Assembly: GCA_947502505.1 (NCBI GenBank)
Contig: CANNAE010000003.1
Coordinates: 186,001 to 250,000, forward strand
Reading direction: 5' to 3'
Length of the DNA stretch: 64,000 nt
Source: an uncultured Planococcus sp.
GTDB lineage: Bacteria; Bacillota; Bacilli; Bacillales_A; Planococcaceae
In this document: in pieces, positions 16,793 through 25,121 of the stretch
How the letters are laid out: the number at the start of each line of letters is the position of its first letter
Position numbering within the stretch: the stretch's first letter is position 1
The notes under the pieces: generated by a model
What the model was told of the DNA's origin: nothing
The model's database searches: none
Seen by the model: only the letters and a program-made list of their open reading frames with translations
Program-made: the position numbers and the translations under genes

Positions 16793-16833
16793 GCCACATC
16801 CGAAATCTTGTGATTTCGGATGTGGCTTTTTTC
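16793..16833 (+). terminator. Terminator of the CYP102A gene
   Basis: GCCACATCCGAAATC-TTGT-GATTTCGGATGTGGC, perfect 15-bp stem followed by TTTTTT. Confidence 0.9.
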
Positions 16834-16882
16834 TATATTACGGGTAAAGAAAGCTAACAAGAGTTTCAAAGGAGGGACCATC

Positions 16883-17662
16883 ATGAACATCGGCATCATC
16901 GGAACCGGCAATATCGCCAGCTATTTGCTTGAACAAGTGAACGAAAACCGCATGGCGGAGGGGCGCATCATCGCTGTTTTTGGCCGCAACGTGGAAGCCG
17001 GCACGCGCTTGAAAAAACGTTTTGGCATCGAATTCCATACGGATTTTCAGGAGTTCCTGTCGGCATCGGTCGATACGGTGGTAGAAGCTGTGACGATGGA
17101 GGCAGCGAGCCTATTTATAAAACAAGTAGCTGAACACAAAAAAGACCTCATCGTCAGCAGCATCGGCGTCTTTAAGGACTTGGCGCTGCTGGAGGAATTG
17201 ACAAGCCTGGCTGAAGCGAACGGTACAACTATTTACTTGCCGTCCGGCGCAATCGGCGGATTGGACGTCTTGCAGTCGGCAAATGCGCTCGGCGGGTTGG
17301 AATCCGTCCAGCTCACGACGAGAAAATCCCCGCAGTCACTTGGAATGGAAACAGGCCAAGAACAAGTATTGTTCGACGGAACGGCATTTGACGCGGTAGG
17401 CAAATTCCCGAAAAACATCAATATTGCCCTCGTGCTTGCGATTGCCGGCATCGGGGTTCATAAGACGGCCGTGCGCATCATCGTCGACCCCGCTATTGAA
17501 CGCAATACGCATACGGTAGAAGCGCAAGGGGATTTTGGCAAGATGCAGTTGAAAGTCGAAAACGAGCCGATGGCAGCGAACCCGAAAACGAGCTTGCTCG
17601 CGGCGATGAGCATTTTGTCAGTGCTGCAGCATAAAGGGCGAGCGTTGAGAATCGGGAGTTAA
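16883..17662 (+). CDS. nadX: Aspartate dehydrogenase-like protein (NadX family)
   Basis: The 259-residue protein has an N-terminal NAD(P)-binding Rossmann fold (MNIGIIGTGNIASYLLEQ) and the DUF108 aspartate dehydrogenase C-terminal domain, with YLPSGAIGGLDVLQSA and FPKNINIALVLAIAGIG. Family members oxidise L-aspartate to iminoaspartate, the substrate of quinolinate synthase, in NAD synthesis. In this genome nadB already makes iminoaspartate in the nad cluster at 49.5 kb, so this stand-alone gene may serve aspartate catabolism or another amino acid. AAAGGAGG sits 8 nt before the ATG. Function within the family is uncertain. Confidence 0.72.
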   Translation: MNIGIIGTGNIASYLLEQVNENRMAEGRIIAVFGRNVEAGTRLKKRFGIEFHTDFQEFLSASVDTVVEAVTMEAASLFIKQVAEHKKDLIVSSIGVFKDLALLEELTSLAEANGTTIYLPSGAIGGLDVLQSANALGGLESVQLTTRKSPQSLGMETGQEQVLFDGTAFDAVGKFPKNINIALVLAIAGIGVHKTAVRIIVDPAIERNTHTVEAQGDFGKMQLKVENEPMAANPKTSLLAAMSILSVLQHKGRALRIGS

Positions 17663-17695
17663 AGCCTGGAAAAACAAGGCTATTCATGAGCAACT

Positions 17696-17743
17696 AAAAA
17701 CAAGCCGGCATTTGAATGACGATCAAATACCGGCTTGTTTTTT
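17696..17743 (+). terminator. Terminator of the nadX-like gene
   Basis: ACAAGCCGG.ATTTGA with TCAAAT.CCGGCTTGT, followed by TTTTTT. Confidence 0.85.
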
Positions 17744-17869
17744 AATTCTGAAGAAAAAAGGAAGTGCAGTGCTTTTTGAGGAAATTGAGGGGCATTAAAC
17801 GGTTTTTGGCTATTTTCTTGCTGCTTTTATCCTTAGTAAATTGCGATAAATACCTGAAAAATCATTTTA

Positions 17870-17897
17870 TTGGAAAAATACATGTTATGCTTATAGC
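17870..17897 (+). promoter_or_regulatory. Possible promoter of the osmolyte ABC operon
   Basis: TTGGAA (17870-17875), 16-nt spacer, TATAGC (17892-17897). The implied start near 17904 would place the leader stem below at the very 5' end of the RNA. Confidence 0.4.
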
Positions 17898-17903
17898 AGG
17901 TGA

Positions 17904-18013
17904 AAGGCTGTCTTTGGAGCAGTTTGCGGTTTTTGGCGTTCTGTGTAGCGGGTGAAATGAAGCCGGTTACAGCAAAACGGCATGTATCGAAGGCGCAAAA
18001 TGCGTGGACAGCC
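17904..18013 (+). promoter_or_regulatory. Folded 5' leader of the osmolyte ABC operon
   Basis: GGCTGTC (17906-17912) and GACAGCC (18007-18013) form a perfect 7-bp stem enclosing about 94 nt. Inside are smaller hairpins (GCAGTTTGC; GCCG...CGGC at 17962-17981; CGCAAAATGCG at about 17994-18004). A TTTTTT run follows within 8-14 nt of the closing stem, and the ribosome-binding site lies about 27 nt further on. This layout suits a riboswitch-like or attenuator element, but no known class is recognised. The remaining 17744-17869 sequence shows nothing convincing. Confidence 0.35.
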
Positions 18014-18052
18014 CTGTTCATTTTTTCCTATTCACAGAAGGGAGGTGTTTCG

Positions 18053-18706
18053 ATGGAAAAGTGGGCCCGTTTTCTTGAAGTAAACTCTTCTCGTATTTTG
18101 GAATTGACGATTGACCACGCTATCCTCGTTTCATTGGCTATTTTCGTTGCACTTTTGATTGGCATTCCACTTGGTATTTACTTAACTACGAACCAATACC
18201 TTGCAGACACAGTTCTTCAAATCGCCTCTATTACATTAACCATCCCGAGTATCGCACTCTTCGGGGTAATGATTCCGATCTTCTCCCTGATCAACCAGGG
18301 AATCGGCTTTGTGCCGGCTTTTGTGGCGCTCGTGCTGTATTCACAATTGCCGATTATCCGCAATACGTATACCGGCATTAAAAACGTCAATCCTGAAATG
18401 CGTGATGCAGCAATCGGCATGGGCATGAAAACCCGCCAGCGCTTATTGCGCGTTGAAATTCCAAATGCCTTGCCGGTTATCATGGCAGGCGTCCGCACGG
18501 CAGTGGTCATGAATATCGGCATCGCTGTCATCGCCGCTTATATCGGCGCAGGCGGTCTAGGCGTACTCATTACACAAGGAATCAGCCGGAACGATAATTA
18601 CTTGATCATCAGTGGATCTATCGCAGTCGCAATACTCGCGATCATTGCAGATGCCATTCTACTACTGATTCAAAAGCGTTTTACGAAAAAAGCAATCGCG
18701 GAATAA
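18053..18706 (+). CDS. Compatible-solute ABC transporter permease 1 (OpuC/Osm type)
   Basis: The 217-residue, five- to six-helix permease carries the binding-protein-dependent transport motif MRDAAIGMGMKTRQRLLRVEIPNALPVIMAGVRTA (EAA-loop type) and GAGGLGVLITQGI. It belongs to the OpuCB/OpuCD/YehW group that moves glycine betaine, carnitine or choline. It is the first gene of a permease-ATPase-permease-binding protein operon, the gene content of yehZYXW/osmU. The start at 18053 is set by GGGAGGTG; the longer upstream frame runs through the folded leader. Confidence 0.88.
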   Translation: MEKWARFLEVNSSRILELTIDHAILVSLAIFVALLIGIPLGIYLTTNQYLADTVLQIASITLTIPSIALFGVMIPIFSLINQGIGFVPAFVALVLYSQLPIIRNTYTGIKNVNPEMRDAAIGMGMKTRQRLLRVEIPNALPVIMAGVRTAVVMNIGIAVIAAYIGAGGLGVLITQGISRNDNYLIISGSIAVAILAIIADAILLLIQKRFTKKAIAE

Positions 18707-18724
18707 CTGCAGAGAGGTGAGTCT

Positions 18725-19717
18725 ATGATTTCATTTAATCACGTAACAAAAAGCTTTGGCGAAAAAATAACCGCGATCGATGACGTCGACTTCACGGTGG
18801 AAGAAGGCAAAATCGTCGTGCTGCTCGGCCCTTCAGGGTGCGGGAAAACGACATTGCTTCGGATGGTCAACCAGCTTGAGTCCATCACAAAAGGCGAGAT
18901 CGTCATCAATGGGGAAAACTCGAAAGACTTGGATCCGATCGAATTGAGACGCAAAATCGGCTACGTCATTCAAAGCAACGGCTTGTTCCCGAACATGACC
19001 ATTGAAGAAAACGTCATGCTCGTACCGGACCTATTGGGCTGGAATAAGAAGAAAAAGCGTGAACGCTTTGAGTACTTGATGAAGCTGATTGGCTTGGACC
19101 CTAAAGATTACGGCAAACGCTACCCGCATGAATTGTCAGGCGGCCAGCAACAGCGCATAGGCGTTGTGCGAGCGCTCGCTGCGGATCCACCGGTCATGCT
19201 GATGGACGAACCGTTCGGCGCGCTTGACCCGATCATCCGCGACAAGATCCAGGAAGAGTTCCTGCAGATCCAGCGCGAAGTGAAAAAAACCATCCTGTTT
19301 GTCAGCCATGATATCGATGAAGCGATCAAGATGGCTGATAAAATCGTCTTATTGCGAGATGGTAAAATTATGCAATTTGATACACCTTCAGAAATGTTGG
19401 CGCATCCGAAAAACGAATTTGTTTCCCAGTTTTTCGGCAAAGACCGCGCCATTAAAAGCTTGAGCCTGCACACGGTGGAAAATTTACGTGAAGTGATCGG
19501 GCTTGGGCCGGTCGATGAATCGATTCAGGATACGAAAACGATCCACATCCATCAAGATTTGCGCAACACCTTGTCGATGCTATTGAACCAGGAAGCGGAT
19601 CAAGTCATCGTCAAAGATGAACAGGATGAAAACATCGGAACGATTACCATCGACTTGGTCCAGAAATATTTGCATTTTGAAATCAAAGGGAAGATGTCCG
19701 CCTCCCAGGAAGGGTGA
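18725..19717 (+). CDS. Compatible-solute ABC transporter ATPase (OpuCA-like)
   Basis: The 330-residue ATPase shows Walker A GPSGCGKTT (about 33), the Q loop VIQSNGLFPNMT, signature LSGGQQQRIG, Walker B VMLMDEPFGALDP and the H loop FVSHDIDEA. The long C-terminal part after residue 240 includes one CBS-like stretch (TKTIHIHQDLRNTLSMLLNQEADQVIVKDEQDENIGTITI), less than the paired CBS domains of OpuCA and so possibly a reduced osmosensing module. It lies 18 nt after the first permease gene and 4 nt before the next. Confidence 0.9.
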   Translation: MISFNHVTKSFGEKITAIDDVDFTVEEGKIVVLLGPSGCGKTTLLRMVNQLESITKGEIVINGENSKDLDPIELRRKIGYVIQSNGLFPNMTIEENVMLVPDLLGWNKKKKRERFEYLMKLIGLDPKDYGKRYPHELSGGQQQRIGVVRALAADPPVMLMDEPFGALDPIIRDKIQEEFLQIQREVKKTILFVSHDIDEAIKMADKIVLLRDGKIMQFDTPSEMLAHPKNEFVSQFFGKDRAIKSLSLHTVENLREVIGLGPVDESIQDTKTIHIHQDLRNTLSMLLNQEADQVIVKDEQDENIGTITIDLVQKYLHFEIKGKMSASQEG

Positions 19718-19721
19718 TCCG

Positions 19722-20459
19722 GTGAAACGTAAAAAATTGATAGGCAGTATTGTCAGATATGCGCTTTATGCAGCGGTCGCCGCATTTTTCATCTGGGCAA
19801 TCTCCAATAGCTATTTTGACTATATTTTCAGCCAATCGGAAACATTTTTAGTGTTGTTGAGACAGCATGTTGTACTAGTGTTGGTCTCTTCGTTGCTGGC
19901 GATTTTAATCGCCGTACCGGCCGGAATTCTCATCACCCGGCCAAAATTCAAAAAAGCGGAATGGATTTTTTCCAATATCGCCAATTTGGGGCAAACGATC
20001 CCGAGTCTTGCCGTTCTGGCCTTGATGATCAGTGTGTTGGGCATCGGTTTTCGGACCGCGGTGTTTGCGCTGTTCATTTACTCGATCTTGCCGATTTTCA
20101 GAAATACCGTTGCTGGCATCGATTCGATCGATAAGAACATGATCGATGCAGCCAAAGGCATGGGCATGAAACCGCACCAGATCCTGTTCCGCATCGAGCT
20201 TCCCAATTCGGCTTACTCGATCCTTGCCGGCATCCGCACGGCTGTCGTCTTGAATATCGGGACAGCCGCTCTCGCTTATGTAGTCGGGGCAGGCGGCCTT
20301 GGCGTATGGATCTTCACCGGAATCAATTTGTTTGATAATGGCTTCCTCATTTCAGGGGCGATACCGGTGACCTTATTGGCCATTCTTGCTGATTATATCC
20401 TGCGCAAAGTGGAATACATCGTCGTGCCAAAAGGATCAAGGCGTATTGAAAAAGCTTAG
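19722..20459 (+). CDS. Compatible-solute ABC transporter permease 2
   Basis: The 245-residue permease is paralogous to the first one: MIDAAKGMGMKPHQILFRIELPNSAYSILAGIRTAVV and GAGGLGVWIFTGI repeat the same transport motifs. It has an extra N-terminal charged stretch and six predicted membrane segments. GTG at 19722 is the preferred start, with AGGAAGGG 7 nt upstream and only 4 nt after the ATPase stop; the longer open frame into the ATPase gene has no support. Together the two permeases should form a heterodimeric channel. Confidence 0.85.
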   Translation: MKRKKLIGSIVRYALYAAVAAFFIWAISNSYFDYIFSQSETFLVLLRQHVVLVLVSSLLAILIAVPAGILITRPKFKKAEWIFSNIANLGQTIPSLAVLALMISVLGIGFRTAVFALFIYSILPIFRNTVAGIDSIDKNMIDAAKGMGMKPHQILFRIELPNSAYSILAGIRTAVVLNIGTAALAYVVGAGGLGVWIFTGINLFDNGFLISGAIPVTLLAILADYILRKVEYIVVPKGSRRIEKA

Positions 20460-20481
20460 CGAATAGGAGGTATCGGAATTT

Positions 20482-21384
20482 GTGAATAAATCAATCAAAC
20501 TGATCCCCCTACTGATCATCACACTCATCCTGTCTGCCTGTTCAGGTGTGGTAGGAAAAGAAGTGACGGTCGGGGGCAAAAACTTCACCGAACAATATTT
20601 ATTGTCTGAGATGACAGCGTTCTTATTGGTTGAAGAAGGATTCAAAGTCAATCAAATGAACAACCTGGGAAGCAGTGTCGTCCGTTCTGCACTCATCAAT
20701 GGCCAAGTAGACATGATGTGGGAATATACCGGAACAGCTCTCATCACTTACATGGGAGAGGAATCCATTGCGGATCCGGAAGCGGCTTTTGACCGGGTTA
20801 AGGAACTCGACAGTGAAAACAACATCCACTGGATGAACATGTCGGAAGTCAACAACACCTATGCGCTCGCGATGACCAGCGAACGGTCAGAAGAACTCGG
20901 AATCACCTCAATCAGTGATTTGGCCGACTATGTTAATGACAATCCAGGAGAGCTATCGATGGCGGCAGATGCGGAGTTTGCCAACCGTTCAGATGGCTTG
21001 CCAGGAGTAGAAGAAACTTATGGATTTAGCTTTGGCTCCGGGCAGGTCAAACAAATGGACCTTGGGTTAACACAGCGTTCCCTCGACAACGGGCAAGTAG
21101 ACGTTTCTGTGGCTTTCGAAACGGATGCCACCATCAGAAGTTATGACTTGGTCGTGCTAGAAGACGATGAACGCTTTTTCCCGCCTTACCGGATAGCGGT
21201 AACGATTAACGAGGAAGTGTTCGAGGAGTATCCTGAAATCGAAGAAATCACGGCACGCTTAGCCGACAGACTGGATAGCAATATCATGCGGGAACTGAAT
21301 TACCTGGTAGATATCGAAGGCCAGAGTGTATCGGTTGTTGCCTATGACTGGCTAGTGGAAAGTGGTTTGCTAGAGGAAGAATAA
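20482..21384 (+). CDS. Osmoprotectant-binding lipoprotein (OsmF/OpuCC-like)
   Basis: The 300-residue lipoprotein has a signal peptide ending in LILSAC (Cys near residue 20) and the type II periplasmic-binding fold of OpuAC/OsmF proteins. Family signatures are VTVGGKNFTEQYLLSEM at the start, NLGSSVVRSALINGQVDMMWEYTGTA, and LVVLEDDERFFPPYRIAV. Aromatic residues in these segments normally cage the quaternary amine of betaine or carnitine. Start is GTG with GGAGG upstream. It is the last gene of the operon and is followed by a terminator. Confidence 0.9.
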   Translation: MNKSIKLIPLLIITLILSACSGVVGKEVTVGGKNFTEQYLLSEMTAFLLVEEGFKVNQMNNLGSSVVRSALINGQVDMMWEYTGTALITYMGEESIADPEAAFDRVKELDSENNIHWMNMSEVNNTYALAMTSERSEELGITSISDLADYVNDNPGELSMAADAEFANRSDGLPGVEETYGFSFGSGQVKQMDLGLTQRSLDNGQVDVSVAFETDATIRSYDLVVLEDDERFFPPYRIAVTINEEVFEEYPEIEEITARLADRLDSNIMRELNYLVDIEGQSVSVVAYDWLVESGLLEEE

Positions 21385-21402
21385 CTGAATGAACGTATAG
21401 CT

Positions 21403-21438
21403 GAAAACCGCCATCCTTTTGGGATGGCGGTTTTTTTG
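21403..21438 (+). terminator. Terminator of the osmolyte ABC operon
   Basis: AAAACCGCCATCC-TTTTG-GGATGGCGGTTTTTTT hairpin. Confidence 0.9.
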
Positions 21439-21545
21439 TGGGCGTGGGCGAGGTCTTTCGATAGCTTGAATGAGGGAGGGGAAAGGAGAATTTTAGTAAA
21501 TGGAGAAGTGAATAGGTAGTGGAGAGACTAAAGGAGGCATCATGG

Positions 21546-22430
21546 ATGGAACATGTAACAGAAGGATTTATCCCCGTCACGGGGGGCAAGGTATGGTACC
21601 GGATCACGGGCACCGGCCCCGGCATCCCGCTTTTGCTTTTGCACGGCGGCCCGGGAATGAACAGCAGCGACAGCGACCCGCTGCAGCAACTAGGGGCAGA
21701 ACGGCCCATCATTCAATATGACCAGCTGGGCTGCGGGAAATCGGAGCGGCCGGACGATACATCTCTTTGGACAGTGGAGCGCTACGTCGAAGAACTCGGC
21801 CAAGTGATCCAAGCGCTCGGGTTGGAAGAAGTCCATTTGCTCGGCCATTCTTGGGGAACTATGCTCGCTGCCTCATATCTATTTACGAAGCCTAGTGGCG
21901 TGCGCAGTGTCCTGTTCTCCGGACCAGCGCTTGATGCCCAGCGCTGGGAGCGAGACCAGCGTGCTTATTTGAAACAATTCCCGGCACAAGTGCAAAAGAC
22001 AATCGAGGAAAGCGAACGGCAAGGAACGACCGATTCAGCAGACTATGAGCAAGCGATGATGGAGTATTACAAAACCCATATGTGCCGGGTCGATCCATGG
22101 CCGGCCGAACTGTCGGAAGATCTCGGCCAGTTGAATCTACAGGTCTATAATTATATGTGGGGAGCATCGGAATTCACGGTCACCGGCACTTTGAAACAGT
22201 TCGATGCAACAGAGCGCCTGCATGAAATCGAAATCCCTGCTTTGTTTACTTGCGGCCGGTACGATGAAGCTACGCCCGCAGCGACTGAATACTATGCGAG
22301 CCTTGTCCCGGATGCGGAGTTCCATGTATTCGAGAACAGCTCACATATGCCGTCCATTGAAGAACCAGCTGCCTATGTCGAGACTGTCCGTGAATGGGTC
22401 AATCGGCAGGAAATGAAGCCAGGTGCTTAA
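21546..22430 (+). CDS. pip: Proline iminopeptidase-like alpha/beta hydrolase (peptidase S33)
   Basis: The 294-residue cytoplasmic hydrolase has the S33 hallmarks: oxyanion motif LLHGGPGMNS near residue 38, nucleophile elbow LLGHSWGTMLAASY (Ser about 105), the acid in TCGRYDEATP (about 243) and His in ENSSHMPSIEEP (about 270). GxSWG and the adjacent DQLGCGKS are characteristic of prolyl aminopeptidases that remove N-terminal proline from peptides. The ATG at 21546 is favoured by AGGAGG 8 nt upstream, over a GTG 27 nt earlier. Monocistronic. Confidence 0.85.
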   Translation: MEHVTEGFIPVTGGKVWYRITGTGPGIPLLLLHGGPGMNSSDSDPLQQLGAERPIIQYDQLGCGKSERPDDTSLWTVERYVEELGQVIQALGLEEVHLLGHSWGTMLAASYLFTKPSGVRSVLFSGPALDAQRWERDQRAYLKQFPAQVQKTIEESERQGTTDSADYEQAMMEYYKTHMCRVDPWPAELSEDLGQLNLQVYNYMWGASEFTVTGTLKQFDATERLHEIEIPALFTCGRYDEATPAATEYYASLVPDAEFHVFENSSHMPSIEEPAAYVETVREWVNRQEMKPGA

Positions 22431-22526
22431 TTGATCAAGTGAATGCTATGACGGAGAGGAACCTCGAGCAAGGGCAGTTCGTTATTTTAATGAAACGAAG
22501 CTCTACAGACCAGGGGAGAGATGGGC

Positions 22527-23207
22527 ATGAATGAAGACCAATGGCAACTAGCGGCGCAAGCTTTAGCTGCTGTCACGGTGACAGCGCATCCCGATAATGA
22601 ACCGGTGACAATCACCGGGATAGCAGATGGATTCCGCTGCATTGGCGTCGGGACCGATGCCGCAGTGTTCCAATCCGAAAGTTTTCCGGAATATGCATTC
22701 AAAGTTTATGCGGAAGGCAAAATGGATAAGCTCGAAGCAGAAGCGGCGGTATACAAGCAAATTGGAAATTCGCCTTACTTCTCGAACTGCTATAGAAGAG
22801 ACGAGCGCATGCTCATGTTGAAATTTGAAAAAGGGCCGACTTTATTCGATTGTCTTTTGCAAGGCGTATATGTGCCGGAGCAAGCAATTGACGACGTGGA
22901 AAAAGCGCGCGACTATATCCGCGAAATCGGACTCAACCCCCGGGACATTCATTTAAAGAACATCATCTTGCAAAATGGCCGTGCAAAGCTGCTCGACGTA
23001 TCCGAATACATCCAGCCCGGCAACGATTTCCGTTGGGAGCATTTGAAAAAAGCTTACCAGGAGTATTACCCGATCATTGATGGTAAACCGGTGCCGTTCT
23101 GGCTGCTCGATACAATTCGCAAATGGTACCATCACTGGAACCGTTATTCTGCTACATTTGAAGAATTTATGCGCATCGTTTCCAAACAACTAAACTACCG
23201 AAAATGA
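22527..23207 (+). CDS. Protein kinase-like protein (YbdM/YrzF type)
   Basis: The 226-residue protein has a shortened protein-kinase fold. A glycine-rich strand CIGVGTDAAVF, the ATP-lysine strand YAFKVY, a catalytic loop NPRDIHLKNIIL (Asp and Asn kept, HRD altered) and the metal motif LLDVSEY in place of DFG can all be read in order. There is no extracellular sensor or membrane segment, unlike PrkC. Related small soluble kinases in Bacillus include YbdM. The start at 22527 is chosen because AGGGGAG lies 8 nt upstream; the ATG 6 nt earlier is too close to it. Target unknown. Confidence 0.7.
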   Translation: MNEDQWQLAAQALAAVTVTAHPDNEPVTITGIADGFRCIGVGTDAAVFQSESFPEYAFKVYAEGKMDKLEAEAAVYKQIGNSPYFSNCYRRDERMLMLKFEKGPTLFDCLLQGVYVPEQAIDDVEKARDYIREIGLNPRDIHLKNIILQNGRAKLLDVSEYIQPGNDFRWEHLKKAYQEYYPIIDGKPVPFWLLDTIRKWYHHWNRYSATFEEFMRIVSKQLNYRK

Positions 23208-23386
23208 TCATATCAAACGACCGTCTTTCTGCTTTAGAAATAAGCGCCTGTACTTTTCTATGACATAAATAAGTGATAAAGCTAACTCATTCGAATTCAA
23301 AATTTTATATTTTTTTAAAGAAAATTATTACTTGTATATAATAAAAGGAGGAATGCACTAGAGCAATAGATATAGGAGGCTTCACA

Positions 23387-25072
23387 ATGAAAAAACGAAA
23401 TAAAGCTTGGGCTTTGACGATAGCCGCCAGCTTGGCTGTAATGCTTACGGCATGCGGCGGGGAAGAGGAAAGCACCACGGATACAGACAGCGATGCAGCG
23501 TCAGGTGAACTGGATAGCGTCCAGGAACTGCGTATAACGACAGGTTCTGGAATTCCAACGATGGATTCCGTATTGGCGGACGATGCCGTATCCTTCACCA
23601 TGCTGAACAACGCAGGCGAAGGATTGTATCGACTCGATCAGCAGAACACGGCCATTCCAGCAATGGCATCCGGCGAACCTGAAGTTAGCGAAGACGGCTT
23701 GAACTATACATTTACATTGCGCGATGCGAATTGGTCTGACGGCACCCCCGTGACGGCGCATGATTTTGTTTTTGCGTGGCAGCGCGCAGCCGATCCGGAA
23801 ACAGGTTCGACATACGGGCCATATATGATGGCTGGAACCATTAAAAATGCCGCAGCGATTGCAGCAGGCGAACTGGATAAATCGGAACTCGGCATAACAG
23901 CGGAAGATGATCAAACATTGGTCATCTCCCTGGAACGCCCGATTCCTTATTTCTTGTCCTTGATGGCATTTGGCACGTTTTACCCGCAAAATGAAGCACA
24001 CGTGACCGAACACGGAGACGACTATGCGATGGACTCGTCCAAACTGATATCGAACGGGCCGTTCACATTGGCGAACTGGGACGCTGCGGCTATGTCGTGG
24101 GAACTGGAGAAAAACCCTGAATATTGGGATGCCGAAAACGTGAAACTGGATACCGTTGAATTCAATATTGTTCCGGACCCAGGCACTGGCGTCAATTTAT
24201 ACGAGACTGGGGAAGCAGACCGTGCCGGATTGGCTGGCGAATTTGCCATGCAATACGCTGATGACGAGGAAGTCGTGCGCGTCTTGAAACCATCTGTTTA
24301 TTATTTGCAATTCAACCAACAGCGTGAAGGCGAAACGACGCCTCTTGCCAACCCGAAATTGCGCAAAGCTTTGGCATTGTCGTTCAATAAGCAGGATTTG
24401 GCCGATATCGTTCTTGCTAACGGCTCGATTCCAGCAGATTTCCTGGTCCCAACGGAATTCACATTTGATGCGAATAATGAAGATTTCCGCAAAGTGAACG
24501 GGGATATGATGGAATTCAATGCCGAGGAAGCGAAAGCCTTATGGGCAGAAGGCCTGGAAGAAGAAGGGCTGACAGAAGTGAGCCTGGAGTATTTGAGCGG
24601 CGATACGGAACTTTCGAAAAAAATCGATGCCTATATGCAAAACCAGATGGAAGGCAATCTGGAGGGCTTGACGCTCGAGATGAGCCAAGTCCCATTCAAT
24701 GTCTTGCTCGATAAGAACGAAGCCCAGGATTACGATATCCAAAGCACAGGCTGGGGCCCTGATTTCCAGGACCCGATTACATTCCTCGATTTGTTTGCGA
24801 CGGAATCACCTCAAAACACGATGGCGTATTCCAATGACCGAGTGGATGAATTGCTTGAACAGGCGAACGGCGAGCTTGCCTTGAAGCCGGAAGAGCGCTG
24901 GCAGGCACTGGCGGAAGTCGAGAAAATTCTCGTGGAAGAAGATGCAGCCATCGCCAATATGTATCAGTTTGGCAGCATGGCGCTGCAAAAACCGTATGTG
25001 CACGATGTCATCACGCATCCGTTCACTGGCGATTTCAGCTATAAATGGGCGTATATCTCAGGAAGAGAATAA
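23387..25072 (+). CDS. oppA: Oligopeptide ABC transporter substrate-binding lipoprotein (OppA family)
   Basis: The 561-residue lipoprotein has a signal peptide with lipobox MLTAC (Cys about 22), an acidic Ser/Thr-rich linker, and the large SBP_bac_5 fold. Typical OppA text includes YTFTLRDANWSDGTPVTAHDFVFAWQRAADPETGS near residue 110 and the C-terminal GWGPDFQDPITFLDLF. It should deliver peptides to a membrane Opp complex, but no permease or ATPase genes are adjacent, so it must work with components encoded elsewhere. TATAAT at 23337-23342 and AGGAGG before the ATG are visible. Confidence 0.92.
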   Translation: MKKRNKAWALTIAASLAVMLTACGGEEESTTDTDSDAASGELDSVQELRITTGSGIPTMDSVLADDAVSFTMLNNAGEGLYRLDQQNTAIPAMASGEPEVSEDGLNYTFTLRDANWSDGTPVTAHDFVFAWQRAADPETGSTYGPYMMAGTIKNAAAIAAGELDKSELGITAEDDQTLVISLERPIPYFLSLMAFGTFYPQNEAHVTEHGDDYAMDSSKLISNGPFTLANWDAAAMSWELEKNPEYWDAENVKLDTVEFNIVPDPGTGVNLYETGEADRAGLAGEFAMQYADDEEVVRVLKPSVYYLQFNQQREGETTPLANPKLRKALALSFNKQDLADIVLANGSIPADFLVPTEFTFDANNEDFRKVNGDMMEFNAEEAKALWAEGLEEEGLTEVSLEYLSGDTELSKKIDAYMQNQMEGNLEGLTLEMSQVPFNVLLDKNEAQDYDIQSTGWGPDFQDPITFLDLFATESPQNTMAYSNDRVDELLEQANGELALKPEERWQALAEVEKILVEEDAAIANMYQFGSMALQKPYVHDVITHPFTGDFSYKWAYISGRE

Positions 25073-25073
25073 G

Positions 25074-25106
25074 AAAAGGAGGATGGCAGTCGCCATCCTC
25101 CTTTTT
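25074..25106. terminator. Bidirectional terminator
   Basis: AAAAGGAGGATGGC-AGTC-GCCATCCTCCTTTTT between the convergent oppA and DUF2207 genes. Confidence 0.9.
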
Positions 25107-25121
25107 GTTTGTCTGTTTAAC

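Noticed and set aside
17764..17955. 63-codon frame starting GTG with a hydrophobic N-terminus and a cysteine
   Set aside because: It looks like a lipoprotein signal at first, but the residue before Cys is Asn, the ribosome-binding site is too close, and it runs into the osmolyte operon leader.
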